The notes beneath the pieces were generated by a model. It did no database searches, was not told where the DNA came from, and saw nothing but the letters and a program-made list of their open reading frames with translations. The position numbers and the translations under genes are program-made. This document shows positions 17,306 through 25,318 of a stretch of DNA of 64,000 bases, in pieces (position 1 is the first letter of the stretch; each line of letters opens with the position of its first letter). Source of the DNA: PALSA-1440 sp050011195 (GTDB lineage: Bacteria > Verrucomicrobiota > Verrucomicrobiia > Limisphaerales > UBA8199); contig JBEKJO010000019.1 of assembly GCA_050011195.1 (NCBI GenBank), positions 1 to 64,000 of the forward strand, given 5' to 3'.

Positions 17306-20188
17306 TTGAAATTTGCATGGATAGTCTCCCGGCTTTTCTCATTGCCTGATAACAATATGCTTAAGAGCCTCTGGATTTCTACTCGGCTTCTACTTTTCAC
17401 TTGCGGTTCATTATGTGCCGCCCAGCGGTCGCTCGACGGCGCAGGTCCTCGCCAACTGATCGAAAATAAGGCTCACGAGGACACTCCGGGAGTCGCCGTC
17501 TGGTCCGCTCCCTCAGCCCAGACTCGCCCCTGGGCCTATTGGTGGTGGATGGGCAGCGCTGTAGATCGGACCAACCTGACGCGCGAGTTGGAGCGGTATC
17601 ATGACGCAGGTTTGGGGGGCGTTCACATCATTCCCATCTACGGTGCCAAAGGGTGGGAGGACAAATACATCAGCTACCTTAGCCCAAAGTGGATGGAGAT
17701 GCTGGACCACACGGTGACCGAAGCCCGCCGGTTGGGAATGGGCGTGGACATGACCACCGGCACCGGTTGGTGCTTTGGCGGCCCGCAGGTCACCGAAGTG
17801 GAGGCTAACGCCCTGGCCATCGTCAAGACCTTCGACGTTGCCGCCGGCGCCAGACTGTCGCAGAAGATGGATCCAAAACGAACGCAAGCACTCGTGGCGT
17901 TTTCGACTGACGCCAAATGCGTGGACCTGACCGGCCGAATCACCAGCGATGGCGCAGTGGATTGGTCTCCGGACAGCGGCGCCTGGCAGGTCTATGCCGT
18001 CTCCCAGCGTCCCTCGGGCCAGAAGGTGAAGCGCGCCGCCCCGGGCGGCCAGGGGCACATGCTTAACCTGTTTTATCCCGAGGCGATGCGCCATTACCTG
18101 CGCTGGTTTGACGACGCCTTCGACCACTACGCCGGCGCCAAACCGCGGGCGATGTATCAAGACTCCTACGAATATCGCTCCGACTGGGCGCCGGACTTCT
18201 TCGCTTCGTTTGTCAAACGCCGCGGCTATCGCCTGCAAACCGAATTACCCGCCCTTTTCCGCGACCAATTACCCATTACCAATCACCCGTCCCTCGCCCC
18301 CCGCTCCCTGGCTCTCGACCCCCTTCAGGACCACATCGCCCGGGTCAAATCCGACTACCGCGAGACCATCTCAGACCTCATGGCCGAGGAATCCCTGCCG
18401 CTCTGGGTGAAGTGGTCGCACGCCCGCGGGTTCCTTACCCGCCACCAGGCCCACGGTTCGCCGGGTAACTGGCTCGACCTCTACGCCGTCGCGGACATCC
18501 CCGAGACGGAGATGTTTTATCGGGACCGCAACAAGCTGGTCTCGAAGTTTGCCTCCGCGACCGCGCACGTCACCGGCAAGAACCTCGTCGCGGCCGAGAC
18601 GGGCACTTGGCTGAAAGAGCATTTCACCGAGACGCTGGCCGACATGAAGTACCTGCTGGACGACATGTTTCTGGCCGGGGTCAACCACGTCTTCTATCAC
18701 GGCGCGTGCTACTCCCCGGACGAGGCCGGTTGGCCGGGGTGGCACTTTTATGCCTCGTACGAGATGAACCCGCGCAACTCGATCTGGCGGGACGCGGCGG
18801 CCCTTAATGCCTACGCGACGCGTTGCCAGTCAGTCCTTCAATCCGGCCAGCCCGACAACGATGTCCTGCTCTACTGGCCCATCCATGATTTCTGGCACAA
18901 CCCGACCGGCTCGGTCCTGCCTATGACAGTGCATAGGCGCGAATGGTTCGAGGCCCAGCCCATCGGCAAGACAGCCGAATTGCTTTGGAATCGCGGTTAC
19001 GCCTTCGACTATGTCTCCGACCGCCAGTTACAGACCGCCACGGCTGCCAAAGATGAAATCAAGCTGCCCGGGGGTCAGTACCGCGTGATGGTGGTTCCCC
19101 CGACGCAGCATCTGCCGGTCGAGACGTTGGCGAAGCTGCTGGCGCTGGCCGAAACGGGCGCGACTGTCATCTTCGAGAAACAATTACCCACCGATGTGCC
19201 TGGCTGGGACCGCCTGGAAGAGCGGCGGGCTGAGTTCAAGAAGCTCCTTGCTCGAATCATGCCAGAGGCTGCGGCCAATGAGAATTTGCAAGAGGTGAAG
19301 GTATCCGAGGGCCGGGTGCTGGTGGGCGACCTGGCGCCGGCGCTGGCTGCCGCAGAGGTGCCTCGCGAGCCAATGTTCGATCAGCCGGGCTTGATGTGCA
19401 TTCGCCGTGCGTGCAAAGGCGGAGGTTACTACTTCGTCGCCAACCGTTCCGAACAGAAGGAGGTCAAAGGCTGGGTGCAACTGGCGGCGCGCGCTCAATC
19501 CGTTGACGTCATGGATCCACTGAGCGGCCGGACGGGCGCTGGCGCGCTGCGCAAAGACGCACAGGACGGAACGGAAGTTTACCTCTGCCTCCAGCCCGGC
19601 GAATCCCTGATCCTGCGCTGCTTCGCAGAACGCCAGCCGGAAACAGCAAAGTGGGTCTGGTGGGAAGCATCCGGCCAACCTGTCGAGCTGGCGGGCACTT
19701 GGCGGGTGAAGTTCATTCAGGGCGGCCCGGAATTGCCAGCGCCATTCGAAACACAATACCTGGCTTCATGGACTAACTTGAGCGATACAAACGCGCAGCG
19801 CTTCGCCGGGACGGCGCTTTACTCGCTGAGTTTTGATGCCCCGCCGCAGTGCGCCGGGCCTTGTTGGCTCGACCTGGGCAAGGTCTGCCAGAGCGCCCGC
19901 GTCCGCCTCAATGGCCAGGACTTCGGCACAATCATTGCCTCGCCGTTCCGCGTGGTGACAACCGCGCTCAAGTCAAAAGGCAACCGCTTTGAAGTCGAGG
20001 TCACGAACGTGTCTGCGAACCGAATTCGTGATCTGGATCAACGTGGTGTGAAATGGAAGAGCTTCTACGACATCAACATGGTCAACCTCGACGGCAAACC
20101 CTTTGACGCCTCGAGCTGGTCGCTGACCGATTCAGGCCTGCTGGGGCCTGTGACCTTGACGCCAGTCGCCGCCAGCCCCGGCTCGTGA
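17306..20188 (+). CDS. Secreted GH106-type alpha-L-rhamnosidase
   Basis: 960 residues; an internal ATG at 17357 gives a cleaner signal peptide (LKSLWISTRLLLFTCGSLCAA) and may be the true start. Family features: RPWAYWWWMGSAVDRTNLTRE (about 72-92) with LGGVHIIPIYG, then GMGVDMTTGTGWCFGGP in the TIM barrel, and a jelly-roll C-terminal part with VRLNGQDFGT near 880. GH106 enzymes release alpha-L-rhamnose from rhamnogalacturonan I or II. At 18262-18310 the coding sequence contains a stretch resembling intergenic low-complexity DNA (DQLPITNHPSLAPRSLAL) that looks inserted. A divergent 125-bp leader repeat follows the gene at 20223. Confidence 0.82.
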   Translation: MKFAWIVSRLFSLPDNNMLKSLWISTRLLLFTCGSLCAAQRSLDGAGPRQLIENKAHEDTPGVAVWSAPSAQTRPWAYWWWMGSAVDRTNLTRELERYHDAGLGGVHIIPIYGAKGWEDKYISYLSPKWMEMLDHTVTEARRLGMGVDMTTGTGWCFGGPQVTEVEANALAIVKTFDVAAGARLSQKMDPKRTQALVAFSTDAKCVDLTGRITSDGAVDWSPDSGAWQVYAVSQRPSGQKVKRAAPGGQGHMLNLFYPEAMRHYLRWFDDAFDHYAGAKPRAMYQDSYEYRSDWAPDFFASFVKRRGYRLQTELPALFRDQLPITNHPSLAPRSLALDPLQDHIARVKSDYRETISDLMAEESLPLWVKWSHARGFLTRHQAHGSPGNWLDLYAVADIPETEMFYRDRNKLVSKFASATAHVTGKNLVAAETGTWLKEHFTETLADMKYLLDDMFLAGVNHVFYHGACYSPDEAGWPGWHFYASYEMNPRNSIWRDAAALNAYATRCQSVLQSGQPDNDVLLYWPIHDFWHNPTGSVLPMTVHRREWFEAQPIGKTAELLWNRGYAFDYVSDRQLQTATAAKDEIKLPGGQYRVMVVPPTQHLPVETLAKLLALAETGATVIFEKQLPTDVPGWDRLEERRAEFKKLLARIMPEAAANENLQEVKVSEGRVLVGDLAPALAAAEVPREPMFDQPGLMCIRRACKGGGYYFVANRSEQKEVKGWVQLAARAQSVDVMDPLSGRTGAGALRKDAQDGTEVYLCLQPGESLILRCFAERQPETAKWVWWEASGQPVELAGTWRVKFIQGGPELPAPFETQYLASWTNLSDTNAQRFAGTALYSLSFDAPPQCAGPCWLDLGKVCQSARVRLNGQDFGTIIASPFRVVTTALKSKGNRFEVEVTNVSANRIRDLDQRGVKWKSFYDINMVNLDGKPFDASSWSLTDSGLLGPVTLTPVAASPGS

Positions 20189-20222
20189 GATGGCCTTGCA
20201 GGGCCACTCATCTCTCCGGACT

Positions 20223-20347
20223 GGCCAACGGCATCACCATAACTGGCGATGGCAAACCCCGACTCACCCGCTATGTTCTCACACACAATGACGTCTTTGG
20301 CGCTGCCAGAAAACATCCAAACCCGCGATAACCGGTCGAACACAAAA
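20223..20347. repeat. 125-bp repeat, copy A, leader of pectate lyase gene
   Basis: Nearly identical to 40809-40934, with five or six differences and one single-base indel. It starts at GGCCAACGGCATCACC and ends at GGTCGAACACAAAA. It lies 47 bp before the GTG start of the pectate lyase gene. Copy B lies 7 bp before the GTG of another secreted protein gene. This could be a conserved promoter/leader or a small mobile repeat. Confidence 0.8.
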
Positions 20348-20394
20348 CCAGGCGCCTACCGTAACGAGCCGGAATATTTGAAAACTGCATTGGT

Positions 20395-23388
20395 GTGAGA
20401 ACCGTTCCCACAGCGCTCTTACTCGCCTTTTTCATGCCCGCCGCAACTCTTGCCCAAACGCCGGCGTTTCCCGGCGCGCAGGGCTTCGGCGCCAATGCCA
20501 CGGGCGGGCGAGCCGGCACCGTCTATCACGTCACGACGCTGGCTGACAGCGGCCCCGGTTCGTTCCGCGACGCCGTGAGCCAAAGCGGGCGCATCATCGT
20601 CTTCGATGTGGGCGGTTATATCAATCTGCTCACAGCCGTGTCTGCCAGCAGCAGTCTCACGATTGCCGGGCAAACGGCGCCCGGTGACGGCATTGGCATC
20701 ATGGGCGCGGAAGTGTCGTTTTACGGATGTAGTAATATCATTTGCCGCCATGTGCGCTTCCGCCAGGGGGATGTCCACAACGGCAGCAACCCGGACAATA
20801 GCGGACAGAGCGCCATCAATCTCGACGCCTCCAGCAGCGCCAGTCCGGCCAACAACATGATTTTTGACCATATCTCGGTGGAATTCGGTTCATGGGACAG
20901 CATTAATGCTGTGAATACCGCAACCTTTACCGTGCAGAACTCGATCATCGCCGATCCCATCAACCAGCGGTTCGGCGCACACCATGAAGGCTATGATGTC
21001 AGTTGGATTAGAAATGTCTGGGTGAATGCCCACAACCGTCAGCCCTTGGCCAAGGCCGACACGATTTATATCAACAATGTCGTCTATAATTATCAGGCTG
21101 GCTACACCTGCGGCGATACCAGCGGTGTTCATTCTCACGATATTATCAACAATTATTTTATCACTGGCCCGTCCACCACCAGCGCGGGGGACGATTTTTA
21201 CCAGATTAACGGCGGCATAGCGCAGAATCTCTACTATACTGGCAACCTCCGAGACAGCGACAACGATGGAACGTTAAACGGCGACACGACGATTCCCGGG
21301 GGCGGCGGCAACATCCTGGCCTCGCCGTGGTCAGCCTTGACGCCGACCATTCCTACGTTCACCACCGTGAGGGCCTATCGTTACGATGTTTCCATGTGTG
21401 GCACCTTTCCACGAGACCAGGTGGACTCACAAGTCATCGGCAACGTAACTTCGCTCGGCACGGCCGGCCAATTGTTTAACAGCCAAACTAACACCGGGCT
21501 GGGTAACAGCGGTTACGGTATCATCAACGGCGGCGCGTCCGCGCTCGATTCTGATGGCGACGGCATGCCGGATTATTGGGAAAGAGCCGTCGGCCTGAAC
21601 CCGAACAGCAACGACGCCATGACCATCGCCGCCGACGGCTACGCAAACATCGAGCATTATTTGAACTGGCTGGCGGACCCGCACGCCTTAACGACCACGA
21701 ACACATCCGTGGACGTGGATCTGTGGCAATACACGGGTGGTTTCACCAATGGAAGCCCCGCCTATTCCGCAAACAACGCGAGCAACGGCGTCGTCACACT
21801 CAACAGTCGTCATATCGCGCATTTCACACCGATGACCGGGTTTTCCGGCCTCGCCAGCTTTCAATTCAGCGTCGTCGCTTCCGACGGCAGCGCCTTCACC
21901 AACACTGTCACCGTGCTCGTCTCAGGAGCGACCCAGCCGCCGAACCTGATCTGGCGAGGTGACGGTGTGGCCAACCTGTGGGCAGTGGGCGCCGGAACCA
22001 ATTGGCTGAACGGCACTAATCTGGTCGCCTTCGCCTCGGGCGACAACGTCACGTTCGACGACAACGGCTCGAATAGTCCGGCCATCTCCCTCACCGGCTC
22101 GCTCTCCGCCGGGACGGTTTATGTTCTGGCGCAGCAGGATTACACTTTTGGCGGCGGCGGGTTTCTGGGTGGTGGGACGGCGTTATTCAAGACCAGTTCC
22201 GGAAAACTGATCCTCGATACGACCAACACTTTCAGCGGCGGCACGACCATCAGCAACGGTGTGTTGCAAATTGGCGATGGCGTTTCGTACAACGGCGGTC
22301 TGACCGGCAACGTCACGAACCATGACACGCTGGTCTATGCCACGCCGGGCACGTTGAGCAGTTCCGTCAACATTACCGGTCCCGGCACAGTCACCAAGAA
22401 CGGCGCGGGCGCAGCGACCTTAACCGGCACGCATGCCTACAGCGGCCTCACGACGGTAAACGCCGGCTCGCTCCAACTCGGCGGCTCCTTGCCCTCCAGC
22501 GACGTCACGAACAACGCGGCGCTTATATTGGCTCCCTCGTCATCCCAGACTTACAGCAACACGATCAGCGGGCTGGGCACTTTGTCCGTCAGCGCTGTCG
22601 GCACGCTCACTTTGAGCGGTACGAACACCTATACCGGCGGCACCACCATCAGCAATGGGACATTGGCATTGGCGGCCTCCGGGCTGCTTACGGGCACCAT
22701 CAATCTCAACATCGTCGCGGGAGTGTTTGATGTGAACGCCTTATCAAGCGGTTTCACCCTGGGTTTCGGACGTACCCTGTTGGGTCACGGCGCCGTGAAC
22801 GGGAAGTTTGCCGTCGGCAGCGGCGCGACGCTCGCACCCGGCGGGTCCATCGGCACGCTCACCTTCAGCAACTCGCTGACGCTTGCGGCGGGTTGCACGA
22901 ACATTTTTGGAATTAGCCACTTGCCGCTGACGAACGATTCGGTGGTCGTCCTCGGCGCGCTGACCAACGGGGGCACTCTCATCGTCACCAACATCGGTGC
23001 TGCCGCGCTGGCGGTGAACGACAGCTTCCCGCTGTTGAACGCGGCGAGCCACGCCGGATCGTTCAGCGCCTTTGTGCTGCCCGCCCTCACCACCGGCCTC
23101 GTGTGGGATACGAGCACGGTAAACACCGACGGCACGCTGAAGGTCATCGCCCTGGGACGGCCCGTCATCAACTCCTTTGCGCCGCTGGGTGATGGAAGCT
23201 TCCGGCTGAACTTTTCCGGCTTGGCCGGCCAGACGTACGAAATCCGCGTCAGCACGAACGTTCAGCTCACGCCGGTGACGAGTTGGACATTGCTCGGCTC
23301 AGGTATGTTCGGCGCCGGCCCCGTCGTGTTCGACGATTTGCAGGCGACGAATTTTACGCAGCGGTGCTACCTGATTCGCATCCCGTAG
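20395..23388 (+). CDS. PL1-type pectate lyase fused to autotransporter-associated beta-strand repeats
   Basis: 997 residues from a GTG. A signal peptide (TALLLAFFMPAATLAQ) is followed by a PL1 beta-helix (about 24-400): AFPGAQGFGANATGGRAG, VYHVTTLADSGPGSFRDAV, LTIAGQTAPGDGIGI and FDHISVEFGSWDSI, which corresponds to the conserved Ca-site region. A calcium-binding DSDGDGMPDYWERAVGLNP linker is at about 383-401. After about residue 520 come autotransporter-associated repeats (NTFSGGTTISNGVLQIGDG, NTYTGGTTISNGTLALAAS). The C-terminal 60 residues resemble the end domain of Verrucomicrobial secreted proteins (QTYEIRVSTNV...). No outer-membrane barrel is seen. Pectate lyases cut polygalacturonate by beta-elimination. 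Fusing one to a long repeat stalk suggests surface display. Confidence 0.83.
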   Translation: MRTVPTALLLAFFMPAATLAQTPAFPGAQGFGANATGGRAGTVYHVTTLADSGPGSFRDAVSQSGRIIVFDVGGYINLLTAVSASSSLTIAGQTAPGDGIGIMGAEVSFYGCSNIICRHVRFRQGDVHNGSNPDNSGQSAINLDASSSASPANNMIFDHISVEFGSWDSINAVNTATFTVQNSIIADPINQRFGAHHEGYDVSWIRNVWVNAHNRQPLAKADTIYINNVVYNYQAGYTCGDTSGVHSHDIINNYFITGPSTTSAGDDFYQINGGIAQNLYYTGNLRDSDNDGTLNGDTTIPGGGGNILASPWSALTPTIPTFTTVRAYRYDVSMCGTFPRDQVDSQVIGNVTSLGTAGQLFNSQTNTGLGNSGYGIINGGASALDSDGDGMPDYWERAVGLNPNSNDAMTIAADGYANIEHYLNWLADPHALTTTNTSVDVDLWQYTGGFTNGSPAYSANNASNGVVTLNSRHIAHFTPMTGFSGLASFQFSVVASDGSAFTNTVTVLVSGATQPPNLIWRGDGVANLWAVGAGTNWLNGTNLVAFASGDNVTFDDNGSNSPAISLTGSLSAGTVYVLAQQDYTFGGGGFLGGGTALFKTSSGKLILDTTNTFSGGTTISNGVLQIGDGVSYNGGLTGNVTNHDTLVYATPGTLSSSVNITGPGTVTKNGAGAATLTGTHAYSGLTTVNAGSLQLGGSLPSSDVTNNAALILAPSSSQTYSNTISGLGTLSVSAVGTLTLSGTNTYTGGTTISNGTLALAASGLLTGTINLNIVAGVFDVNALSSGFTLGFGRTLLGHGAVNGKFAVGSGATLAPGGSIGTLTFSNSLTLAAGCTNIFGISHLPLTNDSVVVLGALTNGGTLIVTNIGAAALAVNDSFPLLNAASHAGSFSAFVLPALTTGLVWDTSTVNTDGTLKVIALGRPVINSFAPLGDGSFRLNFSGLAGQTYEIRVSTNVQLTPVTSWTLLGSGMFGAGPVVFDDLQATNFTQRCYLIRIP

Positions 23389-23389
23389 C

Positions 23390-25207
23390 ATGGAAAAGCT
23401 GTTCTTCGGTCAAATCGGAAACACAAAACGTCACCGTTTGGACGCGGCTGCCAAGGCTGCCTCGTTGCTCAACCCGCGCCCCGTTGATTCGTCCTTCGTC
23501 CTTCTCCATTCTTCATTCCCTCCGGTGCTCTGCGCCTGGTTGCTCAACGCGCTCGTCGCGGCAGCGACGCTGGCCGACGAGGAGAGCAACATTTCGGCCA
23601 CGCGAATTCTCAAACATGGAGACAACAAGTTCGTGTTGGCACTGCCGGCCTTTGTGCCGCCGGCGGATTCGGTTGCAGCAAACTCCGTCCCGGACGGCAC
23701 CCCTCCATCGACTGCCGCAGTGGCACTGCCGCTGTCTGGCACCCAAGCTAATCTCCCCGCTTTTCCCGGCGCGCAGGGCTTCGGGAGCATCGCCACCGGG
23801 GGGCGGGGCGGCGCAGTTTATCATGTGACGAACCTCAATGACCGCGGCCCGGGTTCGCTGCGCGAAGGCGTCGAGCACGCGGCCGGCCCGCGCACCGTGG
23901 TGTTCGATGTCGGCGGCTACATCAGCCTACAGAGCATCCTGCGGGTCGGCAGCGACCTGACTATTGCGGGCCAAACCGCGCCCGGCGACGGCGTTGGCCT
24001 TCGCGGTGCCGAGGTTTCCTTCTCGGGCGCCCACAATGTCATCATCCGTCACGTCCGCATCCGGCAGGGCTTGGCCACGCGGCAGGAGAAGAAGAGCGCC
24101 CTCAACATCACCGGCGGGCAAGACATGATCTTTGACCATGTTTCCGTTCAGTGGGGCCGGTGGGACACGGTGGATATGAACCGCTGCCGGAACATCACGT
24201 TCCAGGATTGCATTATCGGGCCGGGCGTGTCGCCGCAGCGGTTTGGCTGCCTCTGCCAAAGCGAGAACATCTCCTTCATCCGCAATCTCTGGATCAGCAA
24301 CCAGAGCCGCAATCCCAAGGCCAAGGGCACCGTCCAGTACATCAACAACGTCGTCTATAACTGGGGTGTGACCGGCTACGTCGGCGGTCATTCGCGCACC
24401 ACCCACTACGCCGATCTGATCAACAACTATTTCATCAAAGGCCCCTCCTCGAGCAGCCATTTCGTCGGCGAATTCAAACCCACGGATTTCCTCTATCAAA
24501 GCGGCAACTTCGTGGACCTCAACTGCGACGGGGAACTCAACGGTAGAGTGGTGACGCCGGCGGATTTTGGCCGGGAGAATGCGCCCACGCTGGTCGCCTC
24601 ACCAACGGTGCCCTTCGGCGCGCCGTTCACCCCGGACCCGGCGCGGCTGGCTTATGAGAAAGTCGTGGCCGGCGCCGGCGCTTCTTTGCCTCGCGACGCG
24701 GTGGATCGGCGGCTGATCGACGACCTGACCTCGCTTGGCCGGCGGGGGCAAACGGTCCGCGACCCGGAGGAGATGGGGGGCTTTGGCGCGCTCACGGGCG
24801 GACCCGCGCCGCCTGACACCGACGGCGACGGGATGCCGGATTTCTGGGAAACGGCCAACGGCCTGAATCCCAAGCTGGCCGACGGCAACAACCTGGCGGC
24901 CTCCGGCTACACGGAGCTTGAAGAGTACCTGAACTGGCTTGCGGCGCCACACGCAGTCACCATGTGGGATAAGCCGGTCGAGGTGAATCTGCGACCGTTC
25001 GCCGGGGGCATCGCGGACCCACGGTTCAGGGTGTCCGCGGCGACGAACTGCGTGGTGCAATTATTGCCGGATGGCGGCAGAACGCGCGTGACACCCCGGC
25101 CGAATTTTACGGGTCGGGCCGCTTTTCATTTTGCAGTGCTCAACACGGAGGGGGTTGAGAACACAGTGGGCATACTGGTCACCCCGAACGCTGCGGCAGC
25201 AAATTAA
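23390..25207 (+). CDS. PL1-type pectate lyase
   Basis: 605 residues. The beta-helix domain (about 122-480) closely follows its upstream neighbour: AFPGAQGFGSIATGGRGG, VYHVTNLNDRGPGSLREGV, TIAGQTAPGDGVGLRGAE, FDHVSVQWGRWDTVDMNR, and a DTDGDGMPDFWETANGLNP calcium motif at about 482. It ends with a short cadherin-like module instead of the repeat stalk. The first 120 residues are unusual: a possible signal segment (VLCAWLLNALVAAATLADE) is preceded by about 45 residues partly encoded by low-complexity ATTCGTCCTTCGTCC-type DNA. The true start may therefore be further in. The ATG is one base after the stop of the preceding gene, so co-transcription is likely. Confidence 0.82.
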   Translation: MEKLFFGQIGNTKRHRLDAAAKAASLLNPRPVDSSFVLLHSSFPPVLCAWLLNALVAAATLADEESNISATRILKHGDNKFVLALPAFVPPADSVAANSVPDGTPPSTAAVALPLSGTQANLPAFPGAQGFGSIATGGRGGAVYHVTNLNDRGPGSLREGVEHAAGPRTVVFDVGGYISLQSILRVGSDLTIAGQTAPGDGVGLRGAEVSFSGAHNVIIRHVRIRQGLATRQEKKSALNITGGQDMIFDHVSVQWGRWDTVDMNRCRNITFQDCIIGPGVSPQRFGCLCQSENISFIRNLWISNQSRNPKAKGTVQYINNVVYNWGVTGYVGGHSRTTHYADLINNYFIKGPSSSSHFVGEFKPTDFLYQSGNFVDLNCDGELNGRVVTPADFGRENAPTLVASPTVPFGAPFTPDPARLAYEKVVAGAGASLPRDAVDRRLIDDLTSLGRRGQTVRDPEEMGGFGALTGGPAPPDTDGDGMPDFWETANGLNPKLADGNNLAASGYTELEEYLNWLAAPHAVTMWDKPVEVNLRPFAGGIADPRFRVSAATNCVVQLLPDGGRTRVTPRPNFTGRAAFHFAVLNTEGVENTVGILVTPNAAAAN

Positions 25208-25293
25208 GCGCCCAGAGGCGGGAATGGGGTAACGTAGCGTACGGGCAGAGCCGGTAGTCGCCGATGGCCCGATGCGTACGCCGTAGCCGTTGG

Positions 25294-25309
25294 GCTGCCG
25301 TTTGGCAGC
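25294..25309. terminator. Possible terminator between convergent genes
   Basis: GCTGCC-GTTT-GGCAGC hairpin followed by TTGATT. It lies between the end of the pectate lyase gene and the end of the convergent gene at 25319. The U tract is weak. Confidence 0.4.
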
Positions 25310-25318
25310 TTGATTACC

